Shown here: in pieces, positions 27,801 through 34,723 of the stretch | Layout of the letters: the number at the start of each line of letters is the position of its first letter | Numbering within the stretch: position 1 is the first letter of the stretch | From: CAZDDI01 sp964504195 | GTDB lineage: Bacteria > Chloroflexota > Anaerolineae > B4-G1 > SLSP01 | Assembly: GCA_964504195.1 (NCBI GenBank) | Contig: CAZDDI010000043.1 | Coordinates: 1-37,856 of the forward strand | Direction: 5' to 3' | DNA: 37,856 bases | Notes under the pieces: model-generated | Database searches by the model: none | What the model saw: the letters and a program-made list of their open reading frames with translations, nothing else | Told to the model about the DNA's origin: nothing | Program-made: the position numbers and the translations under genes

Positions 27801-29547
27801 TGCTCCCGCGCTACAAGCTGAACGCTCAAAAATCGAGAGCGAAGCGACAGCGGCAGCCAATAAAGTACAACCCGCCTGGAAGAAAGCCGTCGCCTTTGTC
27901 TTGACTGTTGTTATCACCGTTGTAGTAGCAGTCGCCATCACTGCCCTGGTTGCCTCTGGTGTCGGGCTGCTAGCTGGGCTTTTGATCGCAGCCGGTATCG
28001 GTGCAGTGGCCGGCATAGCTAAAGGTATGATCAACAACTGGGCTGAAGGCGAGGAAGTGCTTAAAGATTTCTGGAAGAATGCAGCTTTGGGTGCCCTTGA
28101 TGGCATGTTGCAGTTTGCTGGTGGGCGCTTTGTCCAGGGTCTAAAACTTCCGGATGTCGGACTTAAGAAGATCGCCGTAAAACAAGCGGTTGATGCTGCT
28201 AGCGGCTTCATCAAAGATGTAGCTGCCCTAGGGATAGATGGACAACTCACCTGGGAGAATGTAGGGAAATCCATACTGAACAACTTGGTTGATGGAGTTA
28301 TCGGTTTTGGGACTGGCTCAGCTTTGGAAAAGTTCGGTTTAACCAAGGGAAGCCTTAAAGAAGTTCTGACCGATATGGGATTGAGCACCTTAGGCGACAC
28401 CATTGCCGGGATGACCAAAACTTTCGTAATTGCGGGACAGCCTTTTACATTCAAAGATGCGCTGAATATCTTGGGTGAAAGTACGGCTAAAAATCTTATC
28501 AAGACAGCTACTACACAAGGGCTTAAAAAGATTGAATTTGAGGAAGCCCTGAAGGATAAGTTTAACAAGCTAGCAGAAACAGAGACCAAAACCTCAGGGA
28601 CTGATGCATCTGAAAGCAATAAACCAAACAAGGAAAACGATGATCTGGAGACCGCCGAAGCCGCCAAACTTGCAGCTGAACTCGCAGAGAAACTCGCAGC
28701 CGAAGCAGATTCAGGTCAAAATAAAACTCTAGACACTGCTGACAAAAACTTGAAAGGTTCAGAAATTGCGGAACAGAAAGGCTACCTAGCAGCTCCCGAA
28801 GGATACCACTGGGCCAAAAATGGCGATGGGCTTATTCTGAAACGGAATCCTGGTAAAGCAACCGATCCAAATTATCCGCCATTACAATACTTCCCCGAAA
28901 CCAAACAATTCTTGAGTATGGATCAAGTATCATTGATTGGGAAATCTGATGCCCAATTACAGCAAGATTTTAGTAAGTGGCTTCAAAATAAAAATAGTTT
29001 AGATCCAAATGCCAATGTATACTTCAATCCGCAAGAGGACTTCGACCCAGGCGTATATGGTTACTATGATCCGACAACGAAAAAACTGCACATCAACAAA
29101 GGTATGGACGGTTGGACTGAGACGGCTCTTCACGAAGGCATACATATGCTCAGTGACAATGGCATGGCTACTCGCCCTGACGGAAGCAGCGTCCTATTGT
29201 TAGGTATCGCTGATGGAGAGGTTTCAGCTAGTGGCAAATTCCTCGGTTACAAGCATACCGGATTAAATGAAGGTTTCACCGAGCTAATGGCTTTGGAAAC
29301 GGCCCAACGTATGGGAGTAACTAATTTCACACCAGCATATCAAGGCGAGATAGCAGTAGCCACAGCATTACGAGATGTGGTCGGTAACGATACGCTCTAT
29401 CAGATGTACTATGCTAGCAACTCCGATGGTTTGCGTGCCGCCACAGATGCAAAACTGGGAGCTGGAGCATTTGACGAAATCAGTATCCGCATCAATTACG
29501 GGGATAAAAACGGGGCACTGTTAATCATCAATAATGGGATGCCCTAA
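24841..29547 (+). CDS. eCIS-core (DUF4157) effector with coiled coil, membrane segment and C-terminal HExxH metallopeptidase-like domain
   Basis: 1568 residues, ATG after AAGGAGG. Residues ~98-125 carry the usual pre-core motif (QTKMTVSDPGDAYEQEAEQV). Residues ~170-258 are the DUF4157 eCIS core (LGADLSNVKVHTD, HELTHVMQQGG at 249-259), the domain known to mark eCIS cargo. Residues ~260-480 are Glu/Gln-rich and disordered. Residues ~500-1010 are a long Ala/Gln/Glu coiled coil. A hydrophobic Val/Ala/Gly stretch (~1016-1062) could insert in membranes. A Gly/Leu-rich pretoxin-like region follows. The C-terminal ~180 residues hold HEGIH (1431-1435) and LNEGFTE (Glu 1477 and 1481), a gluzincin-like zinc layout. 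I noticed a single cysteine, at 971. It probably uses the CIS for delivery and acts as a protease in the target. Substrate unknown. Confidence 0.85.
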   Translation: MPDMQQTKETQKDRQTKPPALDFNQAPTSVGTELPFNSTALYDGNSIETQVSLLQRMPGQNQHALIQRIQQTQGNQHAQQVLQAYHGTSSRTVHTPSVQTKMTVSDPGDAYEQEAEQVAESVMRMTTTSPAPPPTDNPETPGEDQQLQTHRYLQASGGGDLSGNTITSDMEKDVHQSLQGGTPLPKSERDFFEPRLGADLSNVKVHTDTQASKSAQSLQAHAYTVGSDIAFAPGKYEPGSSAGRKLMAHELTHVMQQGGAGKLKKQSVQRSLAVGQDKPTTMVPLPIPPSREQAAEAQQAPAKWGKTSDTLKNAGKDTALDQPQISDKQTLSEEQPTGADKEQLTPDQGVTAEQETQADAASQQETAEATAQSETPEQEQTISEEQAEAPQEQTPSEEQAEEQAAVPEEEAQLEEIGAESESQKDEVQEEDAVQVEEIIAEGEEQQAQNESDLGVAQEETQKSESNLGEAQTELERNAATPVQFAPAPDMTFPPGTVPYVLDYLGVDVATPMKEKQRQDAVAAGQQIDNFIAETSAQATQITTMATAAQQRIRPAAQQAQVAIKASVAENTALIQSTLEQARQQAESEAETARQEITAKYETTLGNLESTTQTARDAIEGDYASKMEALATLESTKSTEIQQAVDDKVQEVQKSGKDNAQSARSIGQEYIAKYSGETYPEPSLLDGSDYYERKRQAKIGAAKQVAEEYAGEFSSQANDAAGQLASGVPDAQSELQVRIAAAREAIENEHSTTIEALETTLQQALESAETTHTQELQTVDTSLESTLESLSALETALITDLEQTGEQQSTSIAQSAEQSLAAIQSAVAQAATSLNGAIQQLASGARGIPTPTPGQVAPLLAQARGQFTDIYANTQAGLQQQIATAETGITSQQEQSLTLVNAFGTRATEESTPIIEDFVLSLQELVQAATNSFTEMETAHTESTDTQVETTLGNFEATYTQAETDADEVIGCLETGLDSFISQFESGFAPALQAERSKIESEATAAANKVQPAWKKAVAFVLTVVITVVVAVAITALVASGVGLLAGLLIAAGIGAVAGIAKGMINNWAEGEEVLKDFWKNAALGALDGMLQFAGGRFVQGLKLPDVGLKKIAVKQAVDAASGFIKDVAALGIDGQLTWENVGKSILNNLVDGVIGFGTGSALEKFGLTKGSLKEVLTDMGLSTLGDTIAGMTKTFVIAGQPFTFKDALNILGESTAKNLIKTATTQGLKKIEFEEALKDKFNKLAETETKTSGTDASESNKPNKENDDLETAEAAKLAAELAEKLAAEADSGQNKTLDTADKNLKGSEIAEQKGYLAAPEGYHWAKNGDGLILKRNPGKATDPNYPPLQYFPETKQFLSMDQVSLIGKSDAQLQQDFSKWLQNKNSLDPNANVYFNPQEDFDPGVYGYYDPTTKKLHINKGMDGWTETALHEGIHMLSDNGMATRPDGSSVLLLGIADGEVSASGKFLGYKHTGLNEGFTELMALETAQRMGVTNFTPAYQGEIAVATALRDVVGNDTLYQMYYASNSDGLRAATDAKLGAGAFDEISIRINYGDKNGALLIINNGMP

Positions 29548-29569
29548 AAAACTTTGAGGTAAATCTTCC

Positions 29570-30118
29570 ATGAATGAAGAACTCTTACAAGAACTTACCG
29601 CTCAAGCTAAAACGTCAATCACCCAAGGTCTCTCCGGCTCAGAGTTCGAGACCGTCGAAAGTGCCTTCAATACGCTGCTGAGGAAAGTCCTAGAAACCAC
29701 CTATAGTGTGCCCTCTCCTCACAACGAGACTTTTGCACGCCAAATCGGTGAAGCGCTCATTCAAGAAGTGGTAGCCATTGCCCCCCAAGAGCGTTTAGGC
29801 TATCTCGCTAATGAGCTGTTCGAAAAGCGCGTTAGTGCGGTTTCCAGAGCTGCCTGGGCAGTTGTGGAGCAGTATTTGGCTGATCAGAATAACAATAATT
29901 TACAGTCTCAAGCACAAAATATCTTGGATGAAGTAGAAACACTACAGGCAGAATTGGAATCGAGATATTCTCCTCGGCAGCGATCTGGATATGGGCGTAT
30001 GCTTTCGGAAGCATTTCTGGATGCACATTATGTGCTGGGAAAAACTGACAAGGTGAGTCTGCGCTTGGGAAGAACTCTCCACGCCATAAAAAATATTCCC
30101 GGCTATAAAGCCGAATAA
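29570..30118 (+). CDS. Small helical protein of unknown function downstream of the effector
   Basis: 182 residues, ATG 10 bases after TTGAGGT and 22 bp past the effector stop. It is predicted almost entirely helical, acidic to neutral, with no signal peptide, TM or cysteine. It has a short Asn run (QNNNNLQ) and an RYSPRQRSGYGRML loop before the C-terminal helices. No family is recognised. Its position directly after the cargo gene makes a loading chaperone, adaptor or antidote for the metallopeptidase plausible, but nothing in the sequence proves this. It likely shares a transcript with the effector and the next two genes. Confidence 0.75.
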   Translation: MNEELLQELTAQAKTSITQGLSGSEFETVESAFNTLLRKVLETTYSVPSPHNETFARQIGEALIQEVVAIAPQERLGYLANELFEKRVSAVSRAAWAVVEQYLADQNNNNLQSQAQNILDEVETLQAELESRYSPRQRSGYGRMLSEAFLDAHYVLGKTDKVSLRLGRTLHAIKNIPGYKAE

Positions 30119-30155
30119 AAGTATACGTTCCCATCTTTAGGGATAACTACGAAAA

Positions 30156-31022
30156 ATGTCAGGTAAAACTCTTATGGAAGCAACTGTAAAAAAGACCCTA
30201 TGGTTTGATCTTGAACGCACGCAATACTATCTCATCCCGGAAGATGCCGTTTTTCCCGAAGGCAATCTTGCGATATACACGCTTTCGGGGCAAACGCAAC
30301 ATGTTGATCCAACGGCTGTGACGCTGTGGACGGCCACAGAAACTCAAGCTAGCAACCACCTTCAATTTACCACTTTACAACTTTTCGAAGGCGCTAGTGA
30401 AACGCTGGCTAGTTTTTTCACACAAAGAACGCCCCCAACGCTAGAAGGCGATACCGTCTCTCCAGATTTGATAGCGATGCTACTAGGCGTCACGCCCGAC
30501 GCTTTAGCTAACGACAAGTTTGGACAGGTTGGCTTGCACAATATCTTTCGTAATCTCGCCGATATACTGGCTAACGTTATCTCAGATGATGATTCACAAC
30601 TTCAAACTGCACGGCAACAACTACAGAGTTTCAGAGCCAACTTACAGGGCGAAAATATCAATGTTCACCCTCAGATCGAGCTGTTGCCAGACATGATTCA
30701 TGCATGGTACCAAAAAACCGATCAAAAACCCATCTTTCATCAATTCCAGGAACTTCTACAAACAACTGCGGAACGACTGGAACAGGCAAACCAACAAGAA
30801 GGTTTGACCTCACAACAGGTTCTCACAGAACTAATTCATAACGTCAGACTTCTATTTACGGAAGACCTGGAGACCCCTGAACAACGCCAACAACGCTACC
30901 GTGAGGCAGCGCGCCAGTCCCTTAAATCAGCATGGGGTGGCGCTCCACCAACCTTTGACTTTAAAAAATTGTGGCACGAGCGCATCCAATTTACCAAACG
31001 CGAACACAATAAAGAAGGCTAA
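30156..31022 (+). CDS. Unrecognised soluble protein in the effector gene cluster
   Basis: 288 residues. ATG 30156 follows GGGATAA; an in-frame ATG at 30174 with an AGGT upstream is an equal alternative. Residues ~10-80 look like a mixed beta domain (KTLWFDLERTQYYLIPEDAV). Residues ~105-260 are helical and Gln-rich (LQTARQQLQSFRANL, QVLTELIHNVRLLFTEDL). The C-terminus is basic. There is no signal peptide, TM segment or catalytic motif, and no cysteine was noticed. The genes before and after are separated by 37 and 9 bp, so co-transcription is likely. The function is unknown; adaptor or regulatory roles for the cargo are only guesses. Confidence 0.7.
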   Translation: MSGKTLMEATVKKTLWFDLERTQYYLIPEDAVFPEGNLAIYTLSGQTQHVDPTAVTLWTATETQASNHLQFTTLQLFEGASETLASFFTQRTPPTLEGDTVSPDLIAMLLGVTPDALANDKFGQVGLHNIFRNLADILANVISDDDSQLQTARQQLQSFRANLQGENINVHPQIELLPDMIHAWYQKTDQKPIFHQFQELLQTTAERLEQANQQEGLTSQQVLTELIHNVRLLFTEDLETPEQRQQRYREAARQSLKSAWGGAPPTFDFKKLWHERIQFTKREHNKEG

Positions 31023-31031
31023 TAGTAAGCC

Positions 31032-32003
31032 ATGCAACGGGAATTCCAATTATCACCTACAATGCGGCGCATCGGGCTTGCGTTAATGGTAACAATAGGT
31101 GTTGTGTACTTTGCGCTTGCTCCTTTTGACTTCCTTGAAGACGATTTGGGGTTTGCCGGTTTCTTTTTTATGACCCTATTTGCATTTTTCTCATTGGGGG
31201 CGTACTGGTATGTGCGGCACAACGGGGTCTTACTTTTAACGGATGAGATGATTTTGTTACGCCGTTTCGGCAAAGACAAGTCCCTTGAATACAAAGAAAT
31301 CGTAAAAATCAAAGAACGCGATAACCACATGCCGCCAAACTATACCCTCTACAGCAATACATCAACGCTTAAATTTAGCAGACTTGTTGAGAATTTTGCG
31401 ACATTCTATGACATCCTCCAAAGCAAAACTAAAGCCCTACAAGAAACAGACATTTCGCTGCCACTGATATTACAACTCACCTCTGATTTCTATCTAAAAA
31501 TTACGTTGGCTTTGATAAGTATCGGGGCAATTATAGCTAACTTATTCTGGGTTGCTTTGCGGAACACCGAGATGCCATTGAGTGAAATTATTTTTGGCAT
31601 CTTGACTGTATTATTTGTTCTAGCATTATTCATCGGGGCTATGCTGCCCAATCTGCGTAACAAGTTTGTAAGAATAGATTTTACAAACGGTGAAATCCGA
31701 GCCTACCCAGTGGTTGGATCCCCACGGACTTTTAATACCCAAAAGATAAAATCTATCAAGATTGAGAAACTCACGCGCCAGGTGAACTTACAACACAGGT
31801 TAATTTGGCGCACTATGCAATCTGTAACCCATCCGTTAGTCATTAGATTTAGTAATGGGCAGGAATTAACTATTACAGAACACCAATCTTGGGATTTGGG
31901 ATACGCCCCAGAACGTCTAGCCGTGCTATTACGAAATCTATACCAACAAAGGAAATTAGAGCTTAAATTCCCCACCCGCTCTGAACCATTTATCGCCGCA
32001 TAG
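31032..32003 (+). CDS. Four-TM membrane protein with two PH-like beta domains
   Basis: 323 residues with two similar halves. Each half is a pair of TM segments (~14-33 and ~41-60; ~155-176 and ~184-206) followed by a cytosolic-looking beta domain. The first reads VLLLTDEMILLRRFGKDKSL then YKEIVKIKE, the second VRIDFTNGEIRAYPVVG then IKSIKIEKL. The pattern resembles bacterial PH-like (bPH/DUF304-type) membrane proteins, but I cannot assign a family with confidence. It starts 9 bp after the previous stop, with AGAAGG inside that gene as ribosome site. Possible roles are envelope stress, membrane docking or protection of the producer from its own effector. A 35-bp gap separates it from clpB. Confidence 0.7.
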   Translation: MQREFQLSPTMRRIGLALMVTIGVVYFALAPFDFLEDDLGFAGFFFMTLFAFFSLGAYWYVRHNGVLLLTDEMILLRRFGKDKSLEYKEIVKIKERDNHMPPNYTLYSNTSTLKFSRLVENFATFYDILQSKTKALQETDISLPLILQLTSDFYLKITLALISIGAIIANLFWVALRNTEMPLSEIIFGILTVLFVLALFIGAMLPNLRNKFVRIDFTNGEIRAYPVVGSPRTFNTQKIKSIKIEKLTRQVNLQHRLIWRTMQSVTHPLVIRFSNGQELTITEHQSWDLGYAPERLAVLLRNLYQQRKLELKFPTRSEPFIAA

Positions 32004-32038
32004 TTACACCTAACTAAATCTTACTCCCAGGAGCCATC

Positions 32039-34639
32039 ATGGACGTGAACCGCTACACCGAAAAATCACAAGAGGCCCTACTCCGCGCGCAAGGTATCGC
32101 ACAGGAATACGGTCATCCGCAAATCGAGCCAGAGCATTTCCTACTGGCCCTCCTCGAACAGGCCGAGGGAATTGTACCGCGCGTAGTCTTACAGCTCCGT
32201 GGCGATCCACAACGGCTTGCCAACGACGTGCGGCAGGCCCTCTCCCGCCGCCCTCGCGCTCACGGCGCAACCGGGCAAGTGAGTGCGTCACCGGCCACCG
32301 CACGCATCTTGCAGGCCGCTGAGCGTGAAGCCGACAGCCTCCGCGATGAATACGTCAGTGTCGAACACTTGCTGCTGGCAATGTCAGATTCCAGCGCGGG
32401 CGAGATCGCCCGCTTGCTAGGGACGTATGGCCTTAACCGTGAATCCGTCCTGCGCGCGTTGCAGGCCGTGCGTGGCAGCCAGCGTGTCACCAGCGCCAAT
32501 CCCGAAGCCAGTTACGCCGCATTGGAAAAATACGGGCGCGATCTCACCCAGCTGGCGGATCAGGGTAAACTCGATCCAGTCATCGGCCGCGATGAAGAAG
32601 TCCGCCGTATCATGCAAATCCTCACCCGGCGCACCAAAAACAATCCGGTGCTGGTGGGCGAAGCTGGCGTAGGCAAGACTGCCATCGTCGAGGGCCTGGC
32701 GCAGCGCATCGTGCGCGGCGATGTACCCGAAAGCCTCAAGCGCAAGAGTATCTTCCAACTGGATATGGGGTCACTCATTGCCGGCGCCAAGTATCGGGGC
32801 GAGTTCGAAGAACGGCTCAAAGCCGTATTGAACGAAGTCGCTAACTCCGAGGGCAAGATCATCCTGTTCATTGACGAGTTACACCTTGTTGTGGGCGCTG
32901 GTAAAGCCGAAGGTGCGGTGGATGCCGGCAATTTGCTCAAGCCGATGCTGGCGCGCGGCGAGCTCCACACCATCGGCGCGACCACACTGGATGAGTATCG
33001 CCAATACATCGAGAAGGACGCGGCGTTGGAACGGCGCTTCCAGCCGGTCTATGTGGATGAACCCTCAGTTAGCGAAACCATCAGTATCTTGCGCGGTCTC
33101 AAGGAGCGTTACGATACCCATCACGGTGTTCGTATTCAGGATGCGGCGCTCATCGCCGCAGCAACACTCAGCCAACGCTACATCACCGGGCGGCAAATGC
33201 CCGATAAGGCCATTGACCTGATTGATGAAGCGGCAGCCCGGCTCAAGATGGAAATTGACTCCAAACCGGCGGATCTGGATCGCCTGGAACGGCGTATCAT
33301 GGAATTGGAGATCGAGCGTGAGGCGCTCAAAAAGGAGCGCGACAAAGCCAGCCGCCAACGGTTGGGCAAACTCAAGCCCGAGTTGGCCGACCTGCAAGAG
33401 CAGCAGCAAGCCCTAAATGCACGCTGGGAACAAGAAAAAACCGCCATCAAAGAGCTACAGGACTTGCAACAGCAAATAGAAGCCCTCAAGGTACAGATTG
33501 AACAGGCCGAGCGCCAGGCCGACTTAGCGTTAGCCGCTCGGCTGCGCCACGGTGAAGCACCAGTGTTACAACAACGCCTCGATGAAGCTGAACAGCGATT
33601 CAAGCAAACCCAAGGCGAAAGCCCGCTATTGCATCAAGAAGTTGGCCCAGAGGCCATCGCCAGTGTCGTCGCGAATTGGACAGGGGTGCCGGTTTCCCGG
33701 CTGATGGAAGGCGAACGCGAGAAACTCCTGCGCATGGAAGATGCGTTGCACGAGCAGGTCATTGGACAAGATCAAGCCGTACAGGCGGTTTCCAATGCCG
33801 TGCGCCGCTCGCGTGCGGGGCTGCAAGCGGCCCACCGGCCCATGGGCACGTTCCTATTCCTAGGGCCGACCGGCGTAGGCAAGACCGAGCTGGCACGCGC
33901 CCTGGCAATGTTCCTGTTCGATACCGAAGAGGCTCTCGTGCGGATTGATATGAGCGAGTATCAAGAAAAGCACACCGTCTCGCGGCTGGTCGGTGCGCCG
34001 CCCGGCTATGTGGGTTACGAGGAGGGCGGTCAGCTCACAGAGGCGATCCGCCGCCGCCCGTATGCTGTCATCCTGCTCGATGAAATCGAGAAAGCGCATT
34101 TAGAAGTCTTCAATATCCTCCTACAACTGCTAGATGATGGACGACTCACCGACGGTCACGGACGCACGGTGGATTTCTCTAATACGCTCATCATTATGAC
34201 CAGCAATATCGGTAGCCGGTGGATCAAGGAGCATGGTGTGGAGGCGGCGCATAATCAGGTCATGGCGGAACTGGATCACGCCTTCCGGCCAGAGTTCCTG
34301 AACCGTATTGATGACATCATCCTCTTCCGCGAGCTAACGCGCGAAGACCTGGCGCAAATCGTGGAGATCCAGGTCAAACGGCTGCGCGAGATGTTACAAG
34401 AGCGCGAAATTACCCTAAACCTGACACCTGCGGCCCGCGAATATCTAGCGGATGTGGGCTACGACCCGGCTTACGGCGCCCGCCCGCTCAAGCGCGCCAT
34501 CCAGCGAACACTACAAGACCCATTATCACTGGCGATTCTTGAAGGGCGCTTTGCCGCCGGCGCGATCGTGCAAGTGGATACGCGGGACGATACACTGGTC
34601 TTTATCGCAGAACAAACGGCAGAAACCGTCACAGAATAA
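32039..34639 (+). CDS. clpB: ATP-dependent chaperone ClpB (protein disaggregase)
   Basis: 866 residues, the normal ClpB length, ATG after CCAGGAG. Two N-terminal Clp_N repeats (~1-150) precede AAA-1 with Walker A GEAGVGKT (~207), pore loop KYRGEFEERLK and Walker B FIDELHLVVGAG. The usual Thr after DELH is Leu here. The coiled-coil M domain (~405-535) distinguishes ClpB from ClpA. AAA-2 has Walker A GPTGVGKT (~608), pore loop GAPPGYVGYEEGG and sensor-2 YGARPLKRAIQR. ClpB threads aggregated proteins through its hexamer together with DnaK. T6SS uses the related ClpV to recycle contracted sheaths, but this protein has full ClpB features. Its link to the CIS may be coincidental. It converges on the minus-strand repeat gene. 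Confidence 0.95.
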   Translation: MDVNRYTEKSQEALLRAQGIAQEYGHPQIEPEHFLLALLEQAEGIVPRVVLQLRGDPQRLANDVRQALSRRPRAHGATGQVSASPATARILQAAEREADSLRDEYVSVEHLLLAMSDSSAGEIARLLGTYGLNRESVLRALQAVRGSQRVTSANPEASYAALEKYGRDLTQLADQGKLDPVIGRDEEVRRIMQILTRRTKNNPVLVGEAGVGKTAIVEGLAQRIVRGDVPESLKRKSIFQLDMGSLIAGAKYRGEFEERLKAVLNEVANSEGKIILFIDELHLVVGAGKAEGAVDAGNLLKPMLARGELHTIGATTLDEYRQYIEKDAALERRFQPVYVDEPSVSETISILRGLKERYDTHHGVRIQDAALIAAATLSQRYITGRQMPDKAIDLIDEAAARLKMEIDSKPADLDRLERRIMELEIEREALKKERDKASRQRLGKLKPELADLQEQQQALNARWEQEKTAIKELQDLQQQIEALKVQIEQAERQADLALAARLRHGEAPVLQQRLDEAEQRFKQTQGESPLLHQEVGPEAIASVVANWTGVPVSRLMEGEREKLLRMEDALHEQVIGQDQAVQAVSNAVRRSRAGLQAAHRPMGTFLFLGPTGVGKTELARALAMFLFDTEEALVRIDMSEYQEKHTVSRLVGAPPGYVGYEEGGQLTEAIRRRPYAVILLDEIEKAHLEVFNILLQLLDDGRLTDGHGRTVDFSNTLIIMTSNIGSRWIKEHGVEAAHNQVMAELDHAFRPEFLNRIDDIILFRELTREDLAQIVEIQVKRLREMLQEREITLNLTPAAREYLADVGYDPAYGARPLKRAIQRTLQDPLSLAILEGRFAAGAIVQVDTRDDTLVFIAEQTAETVTE

Positions 34640-34655
34640 CGCGTCTGACACCTAC

Positions 34656-34695
34656 AAAAAAAAGACCGGGCAGGTTTGTAAACCTGCCCGGTCTT
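34656..34695 (-). terminator. Palindromic terminator between convergent genes
   Basis: A perfect 16-bp inverted repeat (34662-34677 and 34680-34695) with a 2-base loop. It is flanked on the left by eight A, which reads as a U-tract for minus-strand transcripts. It therefore terminates the repeat-protein gene efficiently, while on the plus strand only TCTT follows the stem. It probably also slows clpB transcripts, acting as a shared terminator with uneven strength. Confidence 0.85.
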
Positions 34696-34723
34696 GCATA
34701 CAACGCCAATGCGCTTGCGTATT

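Noticed and set aside
27711..28667. Minus-strand open frame of 318 codons inside the effector gene
   Set aside because: Ser/Ala/Pro-rich composition typical of a reverse-complement shadow, and it lies wholly within a convincing plus-strand gene.
32039..34639. Calling the Clp ATPase ClpV of a type VI secretion system
   Set aside because: It has the ClpB N-domain, M domain and length, and no TssA/TssJ/TssL/TssM-type genes are nearby. The baseplate genes are of eCIS type.
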